This document shows, one piece after another, positions 37,430 to 49,800 of a DNA stretch of 64,000 nucleotides. The position numbers and the translations under genes were made by a program. The stretch covers positions 42,237,500-42,301,499 of the forward strand of contig OY759271.1 in NCBI GenBank assembly GCA_963662155.1. The letters run 5' to 3'. The notes below the pieces were generated by a model. It was not told where the DNA came from and did no database searches. It saw nothing but the letters and a program-made list of their open reading frames with translations. Source of the DNA: Lamellibrachia columna. Lineage: Eukaryota; Annelida; Polychaeta; Sabellida; Siboglinidae. Every line of letters starts with the position of its first letter. The first letter of the stretch is position 1.

Positions 37430-37925
37430 TTACACATTCATGGATTTACGAAAAAGTGAACTCTGAGTTTACGAAATAGTGAACTCTGAGTATGTGTACA
37501 CTTAGCCGACAGTATAATGTGAACATTATAAACACTACTTCATGTTGAAATGCATGACATTAATTTGAGACATTGAAATATGAATATTTCTGAACTAAGC
37601 CTGCACTACCATGTGAACACTGACACATACACTGGCGTGGATTTATCAAACAGTGAACTGTGAATATTGCTGTATTGAGCCTTCTTCCTTTTAGTTACTT
37701 CCATTGTAACGGGGTGAAGCCAACTATTTCTTGTACTGCTGCATTGCTTTGTGTTTTGTCCTTTTTCCATGTCTCCTTATCAGCTACTGTAAACAGTATG
37801 TAAACATTATTTCATGTTGAAGTGCAGGACATCATTTCACGAAACAGTGAAATTTATGTGCTGAACATGCAGTGTACTGTGAACCAGTTTTGACACAGTT
37901 AACTATAAATATTGTTGCATTATGC
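37430..37925 (+). repeat. Dispersed, internally repetitive sequence (related to 12716-13060)
   Basis: Repeats of gaaacagtgaa/gtgaactctga, cactacttcatgttgaa, ctgtgaatattgctgtattg and gcagtgtactgtgaac recur two to three times within the block, pointing to roughly 200-bp diverged monomers. Class unknown. Confidence 0.5.
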
Positions 37926-38291
37926 ATGCAAAAAATTCCAAAGCTCTCAAAAATTAATAAATTGCGTTTATTTTATGGAAGGAAAGTGTGGATTTTTTTT
38001 CCAAAAAAAATGTCACCATGCAAGAATATATTGTTCATTATAATTATACAGTAAACAATACAAATTCTATGAATTTGCCAGCTTCTTGTGTCACTTATTT
38101 ATAAATAGTTAGGCCATTAATACCTGTTATTATGCAAGTGTTACATTATAATAAATTATGTCATCAAAATATCATACTGTAGTAAAGTCAATTATGTACA
38201 CCATTTCTTCTTAACATGCCTCAGTAAATTTTAAAAACAACACTCATGCGAAATTACTTATGAATGAAACAGGTCGTTTATCAACATAAAT

Positions 38292-38590
38292 TGGTCAATG
38301 GAGGTCAAATAATCAGGTCACTAAGGTCAATATTATGGTCAACAATTACGGCCTCAATTGACTTGATAGCATTCCAATAGACTTAATTAAAAACTAAATA
38401 GGCCATCAAGACATGTAAATGGGTCAAAGGTCAAGTTGTAATAAACTAGGTCATTGGGTATTAAGGTCAATGTGTACATCAATTCTCCCTTACACCCCTC
38501 CCTGATACCACGTCATACATAATTTGGCAATTTTTCAACATATATAGGTCAAAGAAGTAGGTCATGTCAAGGTCACACATTATTAGGTCA
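38292..38590 (+). promoter_or_regulatory. Cluster of AGGTCA nuclear-receptor half-sites
   Basis: Ten exact AGGTCA hexamers lie on the plus strand (38302, 38315, 38324, 38428, 38448, 38464, 38546, 38559, 38570, 38585) plus GGGTCA (38421) and TGGTCA (38292, 38336), within 300 bp. They include a DR1 arrangement GGGTCAaAGGTCA at 38421-38433 (HNF4/RXR-type by family knowledge) and an extended TCAAGGTCA at 38567-38575 (ERR/SF1-type). Spacing is irregular. It could be a nuclear-receptor enhancer or a decayed repeat. It is about 3.9 kb upstream of the phosphatase start. Confidence 0.4.
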
Positions 38591-38599
38591 ACATTTTAA

Positions 38600-40170
38600 G
38601 GGTCCTCTAACTTTTTATTCCACCTCAATATCTTCTTTAATACACATTATGCCATGTTCCCCTGCATTCAGTGGCAGTGCAACCAACAAACAGACTGGTC
38701 ACAAGAAATGGACTCCATTCCATAAGACAAAATAGACCCTTTTTTAAGCCAAAAAGTGGAATAACTTCGCAAATAATAAAGATATTGAAAAAATTCAAAA
38801 AAGATGATAAATTGCATAACATACTTTATCAGACAGAAGTGTTTAAATGATTATAAAACAATTTTGAATTTTTTTTAATATACCTACCATGGTTACCGTA
38901 ATGAGACACAATTACAATGTCCATGTCATTTCACGTAGTATTTTGTAATTCTTCTTTAAAAACCGCCGTTTCCATAACTATTGCATATTTAAACGTGTGT
39001 GCATTGAAAATTACCGGTGCCATGCCCATGGAGAATATTTACCTAGACTAGTTATGTATCACGATACAATTATAAGTTTAACATCCATTCGTTGCACAAC
39101 GAAATTTCCTACGATTTTCATTTATCTAAAAAAATTAATCATACTTACGTAAGCCACCTACATTGTAATTATATAGAGCAGATAACGGCACAAATAACTT
39201 CTGTTAATTTACAATGCACAGAATATGTTCGCAGCCATCGAGTGCACTGTGTCTGCGACTGTGTAAGTTGTGTTGTCTTTGCTCAGCCTCGGAGTTGAAC
39301 CGACTACTCTGTCTCTGACACAAATGACTGCAACTATGGTAAACATTCAAAATAACTGTATATAATCCTGATAATAAGTATGTGTGATGATACATTGGCC
39401 AGTTTACCATACCGACAGTTACGAAAACCTTTACGTCACTGTACTCTTGAGTCTTGTGATCAAATGGCGCCCAAATGGCGCTCAAACAAGTTGTAGCTGC
39501 CGCCTACGTGGTGGCGCTGAACGTCAATTTACATAATGGTGCTTCCGTGTTAATTCGTAAAGTGACCTAACTCGATATACAATAGGTTAGTAATAAAACA
39601 TATTCGAAAATTGTTTTGTGTATGTGTAGCAGATTGGATGAAACCCAATCGACAGAGGTTAATGCAGATTGCCCTCTCACCCGGAAATGTAACTAGAGAG
39701 TTGGCGCATGCGGATTAGAACTACCAGGCGCTGATGAAAGTTGTAGCTGCCCCCTACTTGGTGGCGCTGAACGTCAATTTACAGAATACGCCTGCTGTCT
39801 TTTTGTACGGCTGTGCGGTTGAACAACATCTTACAGTACCAGTTCGTGTGGTTGTATGTTCTTCAAATACGCTACGTTCTTACACGTACATTCCTTCGCG
39901 CACGTTATTTATGTTTAAACTTTAAATCCATATACGCTCCGTGCAAACTCCTGCCAGGAAGTAAATACGTCGACTCGAGAGTCGAGGTGTCGATCACCTC
40001 AGGCTGAGCGGGCTCAGGCACCTGGGGCCTGGGCCTGGCAGCTTGAGCTTGTCGCACCATGTTTTCACACAATAATACTGCTAGGCGTGTTCGTAAATCC
40101 TAGTATAGAATAACATTAAGTTAACAGCCAAACCAAACAAACCCAACATTTCATCTGGACACCTATTTCA
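38600..40170. other. No recognised gene; short direct and inverted repeats
   Basis: A 50-bp block (gttgtagctgccgcctacgt ggtggcgctgaacgtcaatt) at about 39491 recurs at about 39738 with few changes. 39665-39735 is an inverted match to 30365-30435. These suggest fragments of an unidentified repeat family. No exon was recognised. Confidence 0.4.
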
Positions 40171-40174
40171 AATA

Positions 40175-41508
40175 GGGGAAGGTGGGGCATGTCTGCATGA
40201 TCTGCACACCTAATTATTGACCAAACCGCATAGCCATAGTAGGACTAAAAAGGTTTAAAAACTGTGTTCTGCAATACCATCTAACTCATACATCAAACAC
40301 TAGAACCTGCAAATTAAACTAAAACCGAAATCTTGTAATTGTATACATAATTATATTGATATGTAGCTCACCCCTTCAATAATATATGAATATAGGTGTG
40401 CTTGTGCATTTTAGGAATGTGTGTTATTATTGTTGTCATTGCATAAATAAATTTTACCACCATAGACCGAGAGTGCAGGAAAACTGATAATCTGCTCCCA
40501 CCGGATGTTTAGGGCACGTCCGCATAGGCGTGTGCAGATATGCCACAGTTGTGTGTGGACTTTTTTCTGCAGATATGCCCCAATGCAGTAAGTTCATTTA
40601 CATAACGTGATGGCATGATGTAGATGTTTTTAGAATATATATATTTAATTCTGTTCGCCCTTATTTATGTATACACCAGTTATTATGACACACCTTAAAC
40701 CTATGAGGAGACTCATCAGTTAACCCATATTTCATTATTGAGGGTTGTGGTAGGAAGTGGGAGGTTGGTCCTAAAAAATTATGGAAGTTGGGTGGTTGAC
40801 CTAAAAAATTATGGAAGTTGGGAGGTTGACCTAAAAAATTATGGAAGTTGGGAGGTTGGTCCTAAAAAAATATGGAAGTTGGGTGGTTGACCTAAAAAAT
40901 AAGTGGGATTTTGAAGTAGGATATGTTTAAGACAGTAATCTTATAATATGATAGTTAATGTGGGTTCATAGTTCATGTATCTTGAAGTGTATAATTATAA
41001 TGTTGATTTTATTCTGTCCTTTGGTTTTCTTTGTTGCATGGCTTTCTGTTTGCACTGTAGTTGAGACACACCAATATTGCACATCTACTTCACCAGATAT
41101 CACAAAATTTTGGCCATACTATTATATAAACTACAGCTGGTTATGTTTATATTATTTATATGGCACATTTGACCACCAAGTAATACTTATGGATATAACT
41201 AACATAATGTTCTGCAGCCTGAAATTTACCATTGCAGTTTGTATGCTGCTCTGTAACAAAGGACTGAAGCATGTGATGTATGTTCACACATACCTGTGCG
41301 GTTATGCGCCTTTACCGTGGGGCATATCCGCACACCAGTGATCAATACATATTGATAACATATACGTTTTTCTTAGTGGAGTTCAAGTTTGGTAATTGGT
41401 AGTAGTAAACACACATGTAGATTAGCAGCAAAATGTTACCTTTCTGAATTCTGACATAAACAGTTCCTTAGTTATAGCACATTATACCTTAGATGTCCCA
41501 CCTTCCCC
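40175..41508. mobile_element. 1.33-kb TIR element, mariner-like MITE candidate
   Basis: Ends ggggaaggtggggcat and the complement of ggggaaggtgggacat (15 of 16 identical) are flanked on each side by TA. The interior contains related gcagatatgcccc and ggggcatatccgcac phrases, a 30-bp minisatellite and a 127-codon frame (40958-41341) with no recognised domain. TA flanks suggest a Tc1/mariner-type mechanism. No transposase is visible. Confidence 0.6.
40741..40910 (+). repeat. 30-bp minisatellite, about 5.5 copies
   Basis: ctaaaaaattatggaagttg recurs at 40771, 40801, 40831 and 40862, separated by ggaggttgac or ggtggttgac. Internal to the TIR element. Confidence 0.88.
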
Positions 41509-41619
41509 TATGTGAACTTGAGGCACAATGTTGTATCAACAGTATGGTCAAATTACATCCACGCAGTGTTAAAAGCCACAATTTACAGGTTTTGGGGAGA
41601 AGTGCCAGCTTTGCAACTG

Positions 41620-42420
41620 TAAGTAGATATAATTTCTTAAGCATGACATTGTTTTTAGGAACCCATGTTAACACAGATTGATTAATTTAGAAGTCCACTT
41701 TATGTTCTCTAATTGCCCTTTCTAATAATTTACAACACATCACCATGTGGTGTCACCTCCTCTTGTTGGCTCTCCTGGATCACAACTCCAGTTTTTGTTG
41801 TGCCACGCTCACAAGTTTAGCATATCTGCCCCCCCCCCCCAGTTGCTCTGCAATTGTTAGTCTATGTGGCTCTTTGTCTTCCTCTATTTCTTCTGCCGTG
41901 ATAATTCTTTCTAACAGTTCCATTTGTACGCCTTCTTTTCTTAGCATGTGATCAAAATACTTGAGTTCAAATCACCGATATTAAACTCACTGGTGTGTAT
42001 TTTTCTGACTTGTTTCTTGAACTGTTTTTAAATAAGAATATAATGTTTGTTTCTTTACATTCGAAAGAATCCTCTCCGTCTTTCAGTGGCAAATTGAAAA
42101 CTTTTCTACTATTTCCTTTGGTAGTTTTGTTAGAATTCCACCCACTCCATTTATTTTCTTAGCTACCACAGTTACAAATAACTGCCATAAGCAATCTGAT
42201 TTCCCCCCTTAAATTTAGCATCTGGTACTGTTAATGAACTAATAAAGTTTACTCAGGTAAACGGAACTGAAGTACCTATTTAGGTCATCTTCTGTGCCAT
42301 TGCTGTATTTCCAGCATGTCTTCTAATGATTCAACCTTATCATGAACTTTCTCTTTACTCCTTATGTATAAGCTCATAAAACTTTTGCTGTCATCTTTCT
42401 GATTGCCTCTTTGTTGTAGT
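41620..42420 (-). mobile_element. Rearranged CR1 fragment
   Basis: Minus strand: the end near 42415-42290 matches the CR1 linker between EN and RT (ACAGCAAAAGTTTTATGAGC). 41700-41630 matches the RT region coding SQHGFLKARSCL. Between them at about 41950-41850 an unrelated-looking open stretch reads LRKEGVQMELLERIITAEEI, interrupted by a run of ten C/G bases. Fragmented and non-functional. Confidence 0.65.
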
Positions 42421-42463
42421 CTACATCATTTTCGGTATTGGGAGGTGAAAAGAACATTGGAAA

Positions 42464-44198
42464 ATGACGGAAGAAGCTAAGGCACAATGCACAGTTGATG
42501 AACTGTTGGACATCATTACATTTTCCTCAGGAGGCTTCACAATGATGCCATCCCGAGATATGGATGAGGTTTATCCCCAAATCTTCGTTGGTGATAAGTA
42601 GGTCATCCAGAAAATGGCAGTTTCCAGTAAATGTTGCAATGGTTTAGAAACTACCGACTAATTTCCTTTAAAGGGCTTTGGCTAATCCTTCATTCTTTGT
42701 TGGCTTTACATCAGGAATTTACAACTTAAAACATTACCAAAGATTTAATATTAAATGCTTCCTGACCAAAATTATGTATTCATCGCTAACATTTTAAAGA
42801 CTTATTTGCCATGAAAAACGGTATGTCTGTGTAAAATAGGATTCCAGTTAATATGCAGTTAGCCCATTTCGACTGGGAATAACAAGTATGCTTTGTTTAG
42901 AGTGGTTAAACCTCATCGTTAATAAAGAGCTTTTTAAGCGATTTTTACGATGAAATCTTAGTGAAACACATTCGTCTGTTTCAATGATTTCTAGGCTAGA
43001 GCATAATCAGTTTTAAGAATGAAATCATGCTTATATAAATTTGAGAATCTTGGCAAATTCGTTTTAAATAAACTGAATTATAATTATGGTATTCTAATCT
43101 TTTTATAACAGTTATATTGAATTGTAATACAAACCCTGATGTTGCTCCCAGTCGTTCCTGACACCCAGTTTGGGAACCACTGATCTAAAGAAAATATTTT
43201 TTTGTAATTACATGGGCTAAAGACGCTCAGGTTTCCTGCTGAATAATGAGTTAATGAGACACAGAAGTAATCATGCTGTGAGTAATGTTTGTCTTTGTCG
43301 TCATGTTTCAGGCATAGTGCAAAATCTATTGCAAAGTTGAAGCGGTTGGGAATTACTCACATTCTGAACACAGCCCTGGGACAAGACAAATCACATGTGG
43401 ACTCGACCTTGGAGACTTACAAAGACATTGGGGCAGAGTTCAAGGGAATTGAAGTGACAGATCACAACTCATTTCAGTTAAAGCCGTTCTTCGAGGAGTC
43501 AGCAGAGTTTATAGATAAAGCTCTACGGTCTGGCGGTAAGAAGAATATGTGGATTATCTTTGGAAATTATGTGTATTTCCATAATTGAGAGAACAGCCTG
43601 TTACAAGATGATCCTGTAGTCAGTAAAATCATCGTGTAATTATGTACTGAATGGAATTGTTTATGAGAGAGAGAAATGTCATACCTGTTCACATCTCAGC
43701 CATACTTTGAATGGTATAAAAACGTATGATAAACATGCACAAAGAAATAAAAAGAATATCAGGGAAATGATTGGAAAGAAGTTAAACAGTTTGATTTGCC
43801 AAGTTAGTATCTAAATTTCTCTCCACCAGGTAATAAATAAGAACACATATTCAATACATCAAGAATGGAGGGGTGGAAAGGCCAACATAAAATGCATTTT
43901 ATGAGTTTCATTGATTAAATATGACTACTGAATTTGACTCTGTTTCTCTGTCACTGCAGGTAAAGTACTTATACACTGTTGTGAAGGTGCCAGTCGATCA
44001 GCCGCCATAGCCATTGCCTATTTGATGCTACATCATCACATGACTGCCCAGGATGCAGTGCGACACATACGTAAACATCGCGAGATCTGTCCAAACGACG
44101 GCTTTCTGCAACAACTGTGTGACCTGAACGAGGAGTTGTTTGCCAAAGGTCATTTCAAAAGTGAAAGTGGAGCAGCAGCTGCAAACACTGCTGATTAA
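42464..44198 (+). CDS. Dual-specificity phosphatase, DUSP3/VHR-like
   Basis: Three exons with matching phases: 42464-42597, 43312-43535 and 43960-44198, giving 198 aa (family about 185). The product removes phosphate from Tyr and Thr/Ser of proteins such as MAP kinases (family knowledge). Visible features: N-terminal EVYPQIFVGD, LKRLGITHILNTALG, a general-acid loop VTDHNSF with the expected Asp, the P-loop HCCEGASRS (Cys-x5-Arg) near residue 127, and the conserved end REICPNDGFLQQLCDLNEEL. There is no signal peptide or membrane segment, so it is cytosolic or nuclear. The residue after the catalytic Cys is a second Cys. Poly(A) signals AATAAA occur at 44580 and 44687. DUSP13/26-type relatives cannot be excluded without a tree. 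Confidence 0.93.
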
Positions 44199-44579
44199 AG
44201 ACAAACCAGTAACTTGATATTGACATCTCTGTACAAGTGCCTGTTTAGTGACTTCAGTCAAATGGTGTGATATGTGGTGCTTTGAAAAGTTGAATAAGCT
44301 TTTGTACCTAACAGATGCAGCATTTGTTAACCAAATAACGATGTTTATATATATTTTTTAACTGTGGAGGTTATATATTTATAAAATATATGATATATAT
44401 ATATATATACAGATATAATTATATGCATAGCAAAATGTCCCCTGGATTGATTTTATCCTACAGTTGGAATATAGTAAAGGGAAGTTGTAAATTTGGAATT
44501 ATCATTTTATTACCACTTTATATGTCGATTTTAGAGATATTATTTACAAATGCTAACCCTTAGATAATGTAGCATAGCT

Positions 44580-44692
44580 AATAAAAAACCTTACAAAGTA
44601 TATCATGTAATGTGCACAGTGCTTTCATTTTGTAACATAACAGATACTGGTACGCATAAAATATGGATCATTTCTGTAAAAATTTTAATAAA
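44580..44692 (+). terminator. Candidate polyadenylation signals of the phosphatase gene
   Basis: Two AATAAA hexamers, at 44580-44585 and 44687-44692, lie 380-490 bp downstream of the stop codon. Which is used cannot be told from sequence. Confidence 0.5.
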
Positions 44693-44699
44693 TTGTAGG

Positions 44700-46880
44700 T
44701 GCCTCTTACAAAGCCTGTTTTGACAGCTAAATTAGCATTAATAACTTTATGATGCAATGTATAATTGCTTGTATATACAAGCAATTGTCCATGATATGTG
44801 ACCACCTACATCTCACCAACCTCTCTGGTGAACATGATTCCCTACAAACCTTCCTGGAATGATCACACGTGCTTCACTAACCTCCATGATGTGACTAGTT
44901 CTGCCTCCACGACGTGACCAGCATTAACTCGCCAACATCCATGTGGTAAACACGTTCCCCCAACCTTCATATTTGCCTCCCAACCCCCCCCACCAGGGAT
45001 ACCGAGAGGACAAGGACCCTTCATGTCATAATCACGAGCATGTTATGATTTCAGTTCTTAGTAAATCATACTAAAGCCAGAAGCCAAAGAACCTTCCTAC
45101 TGGCTCCAAGCTTTGCAAGGCTGTCCTTGTCAACAATTCTAATATTGCAACTTGACTTGAAAGCACGGATACAATATAATTATCAGACACATTAAATTTT
45201 ACTTACTTCCTACTCACTACACAGTCAATAAACACTGTTCAACATCAGATAAATATGACCTATGCATTATGATTAAAACGTCTAGCAGACTTAAACTGCT
45301 GATCCTTATAGTTGACATGTGGTTAAATAAAATTACCTATAATAATGCCCCCACATCTGTACAAAAACAATAGTATCTGGAAATGCTTACAGAACAATCT
45401 AAGAACAAAATATAGAGCATTGTGTGAACATGTGGCAACCATTGCACAGCTTTCACAGGCCAATGTCAACTACTGCTGTTTTACTTGATGGCTTGTTTTG
45501 ATTTCATTTAGTGAGTTTGTTACCATACCTACTACACATAGCACACAACCCATTTGCTTGACCTAAGGGCAACCGACCCAGTCGAGTATACTAGGAAAAA
45601 TTAGATAACTTTGTTAGTGACTATCATGATAACAATATTTGCACCGTTTCAGGAGACGCCATATTATCATGAAAATATCCATCTATGTCAAGTGCCGTTG
45701 GTATTTTGAAACTACAACGTAATAATGGCCGTTATAATAACGTTTAGCAACAGTTTATACAACTTCGAACAATCATAGAAAAGACATTTGATGTTGCAAA
45801 CAATTGTACGTAATAACAACAAAGGGTAACTTGATAGTTTGTATAAAGGGTAATAGTGAGACGAATGTCGAAAAATATAAGTCATAACTAATTCATGGCG
45901 ATGCAAAGGATCTAGGAGCAGCATAACATGCATACAGGCTGAACTATAGTATGATTAGACCCAGTTTAACTGGCCCAGATGCTTTACCTAAGGAGCATTT
46001 AGGCCCGGTGCATTCAGACAGCTGTGTTATATCTAGTTGGCGCTGTCGCCATAAAGACGAAAATTAACATTTCAGTTGTTTGTAGACACTAGGCCAACAT
46101 TGGATGATCCGTAATACACGGGCCGAGATGTCCAGCATCTGGGGTCACCTGTCACATACAAGATTAGTATTTAGTAACAGGCAATTCCCTTCGACACAGT
46201 CAAGGCTACTTTAGTAGTCTTGCCTGCAAGTCATCCCACAAAACATCAAATATGTTCACAATCACATACAAGCAGGAATAAGACCATAAAAACATATATC
46301 CTTGCTGAATAACACAATTTGTGTTGACCTGATACATAAAATACATGGCTTGCATAAAAACAAATAAAATATTGTGTCTGCACTTCAACAATTTCCTACG
46401 ACCCGTCTAAACTGACCAGATACAAGACTCTGCTTCCTCGCCATTCAGAATCGCGCATCCATCTGCACAAATGTAGACAAATAAAACGAACCACCAGAAA
46501 ATAAACACCTAGCATGTCAACATCCACATAAAATAAAGCGAGGACTGCCAGTAAATGGCCTTAAGCTATGTATCACATCCATCATTCATACCCTTCAACT
46601 TTATCAAAACAGACCCCCACATTCCATGGCTTAGCTACATATAAATACATAATCATAGTAAGAAATATCTATACATTCACATAAAAATCACCAGTATTGA
46701 ACATATTTTCAAATTACCTATGCCCTGAACATACCAAGCAAGGCCTTAAAAGTATAGTTGACAGAAAGATTCCAACCTGGGCCAGACATATCTGCTCAAA
46801 CCTTGTATAACTGACTAACAGAGGCATCAAGGCTGATAAACCTCTGTTGGAAGATGCTGCGGCCAGCGTCTGGTTGAATT
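44700..46880. other. Intergenic interval between two convergent genes
   Basis: No exon, RNA gene or clear repeat was recognised. Includes the 16-bp palindrome gcttgtatatacaagc near 44767. The left part should hold the phosphatase 3' UTR and the right part the 3' UTR of the minus-strand transporter. Confidence 0.5.
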
Positions 46881-46886
46881 TGCCTA

Positions 46887-49800
46887 CTAGGATGAAGTTG
46901 AACTTAGAAGGGGCTCTGTGTCTGGTGGAATTTGGACAGACAGGACCTTGTTGTTGCTAGCCACCTTCACCTCGCTGTGTTGGTCGACGTTCAGACGGTT
47001 GTAGCGCTCCTTGAAGGCCAGCACCATGGGGAAGGAGGCAGCTATGCTGCCAAACATCACCCAGTTCATCCAACCCAGTCCTGTAACAAGGGAGACAACA
47101 GTGGAGTGACAAATAGAAGAACACGTGATTTACCTCACAGTCCCATTTGTTCTGTTCCATCTGATATAAAAACTTCTTTACTCATACATGCTTCATTACT
47201 TTCTATTTTGTAATTTGTGCTATTTATTGATTTATTATTATTTTAACTGTTCGATAACATATAATTATTTTATTTTAATAATAATAATAAACTTCAATAG
47301 AACCTAAATCCTCAGGAACCTGAGCTCTGAGGCTCAACAAACCAGAACTGTTAAGTATTATATTGTATATTTATGACACTTATTATTAGCTTAACTCAAT
47401 GTAAAGTACTTTGATTTGTAATTATTTACTTAAAAAAGTGTTATATCAAGAACCAGAATTATTATTATTTGGTAGAACACAGGTAGCTTTATTTACTAAG
47501 AATCAAACAGAAATATTGGTGACATCATAAAAGTGTCAATATCAAATGCATTATAATTTTTAACAATGTTTAAAGTAACTAAGTAAGTAAATTTGAGGTG
47601 GCTACCAGAGAAGTATAAACTTATCTGGCTGGTAGCCAGGATAATAAGGAATTCTTAAATAAGAATTCAGTACCAGTACTGAGAGTGAGAACTCACCAGC
47701 GTTAGAAATGAGAATGGCTAGCATTGCAAATGAGAATGTTGCAATGCCAGGAATGAGACTTACCGACATTTGGAATGAGAAAGACGAGGACAAAGAACAA
47801 GGGCACGATGTTGTAGGTCAGATTCATGACTCCACTGGTCATCGTCTCAGTGATCGGGTATGTACTCTCCATCGCCAGCTCAAAGTAGAGCGGGATGGCA
47901 CCATTGAGAAAGAAGCCCTGGATGATGCATGTCGCATACAGACTCACTGAAACCATTTAACAAGAGTTCATTGTAACTAGTCTTAGGGCACCTATGTTTT
48001 CATTATTATACACAGCACAGCACTGTAACAACATGCCACTGTAACAATATGCCACTGTAAGTGAACATAGTTGTAACATAACACCACTGTAACAGTTCAC
48101 AATTGTAACAGTATACTGTTGTAAAGTAGCCTAGACTGATATAACAGAACACTGCTGTGTGTTGTAAGCTTTAAAATGTCTACTCATGGATCATTTCATG
48201 TGTATGTCTTGAAGGCTGTACTGCGACATGCAATTTAACATAAGCTGGCAACTTACAATACGACACAGGAGATCATGGCATGACTATTGCAACACAAAAC
48301 CAACTATATCTTTTACCAGTTTTCTGCCAGGTATATTAAGGCCTGGCAGGGCATGCACACACAATAAAGGGAGTGGTAGTGTATGTGTACACTCACAGGT
48401 GGTACAGAGCATGCACACACAATGAAGGGAGTGGTAGTGTATGTGTACACTCACAGGTGATACAGAGCATGCGCACACAATAAAGGGAGTGGTAGTGTAT
48501 GTGTACACTCACAGGTGATACAGGGCATGCACACACAATGAAGGGAGTGGTAGTGTATGTGTACACTCACAGGTGATACAGGGCATGCACACACAATAAA
48601 GGGAGTGGTAGTGTATGTGTACACTCACAGGTGGTACAGGGCATGCACACACAATGAAGGGAGTGGTAGTGTATGTGTACACTCACAGGTGATACAGGGC
48701 ATGCACACACAATAAAGGGAGTGGTAGTGTATGTGTACACTCACAGGTGGTACAGGGCATGCACACACAATGAAGGGAGTGGTAGTGTATGTGTACACTC
48801 ACAGGTGATACAGGGCATGCGCACACAATAAAGGGAGTGGTAGTGTATGTGTACACTCACAGGTGATACAGGGCATGCACACACAATGAAGGGAGTGGTA
48901 GTGTATGTGTACACTCACAGGTGGTACAGGGCATGCACACACAATGAAGGGAGTGGTAGTGTATGTGTACACTCACAGGTGGTACAGAGCATGCACACAC
49001 AATGAAGGGAGTGGTAGTGTATGTGTACACTCACAGGTGGTACAGGGCATGCACACACAATGAAGGGAGTGGTAGTGTATATGTACACTCACAGGTGGTA
49101 CAGGGCATGCACACACAATGAAGGGAGTGGTAGTGTATGTGTACACTCACAGATGGTACAGGGCATGCACACACAATGAATGGAGTGGTAGTGTATGTGT
49201 ACACTCACAGGTGATACAGGGCATGCACACACAATGAAGGGAGTGGTAGTGTATGTGTACACTCACAGGTGATACAGGGCATGCACACACAATGAAGGGA
49301 GTGGTAGTGTATGTGTACACTCACAGGTGATACAGGGCATGCACACACAATGAAGGGAGTGGTAGTGTATGTGTACACTCACAGGTGATACAGGGCATGC
49401 ACACACAATGAAGGGAGTGGTAGTGTATGTGTACACTCACAGGTGGTACAGGGCATGCACACACAATGAAGGGAGTGGTAGTGTATGTGTACACTCACAG
49501 GTGATACAGGGCATGCATACACAATGAAGGGAGTGGTAGTGTATGTGTACACTCACAGGTGGTACAGGGCATGCACACACAATGAAGGGAGTGGTAGTGT
49601 ATGTGTACACTCACAGGTGGTACAGGGCATGCACACACAATGAAGGGAGTGGTAGTGTATGTGTACACTCACAGGTGGTACAGGGCATGCACACACAATG
49701 AAGGGAGTGGTAGTGTATGTGTACACTCACAGGTGGTACAGGGCATGCACACACAATGAAGGGTGTGGTAGTGTATGTGTACACTCACAGGTGATACAGG

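Noticed and set aside
44028..44261. Minus-strand 77-codon frame
   Set aside because: Antisense shadow of the third phosphatase exon.
46932..47213. Plus-strand 93-codon frame
   Set aside because: Antisense shadow of the last exon of the minus-strand transporter.
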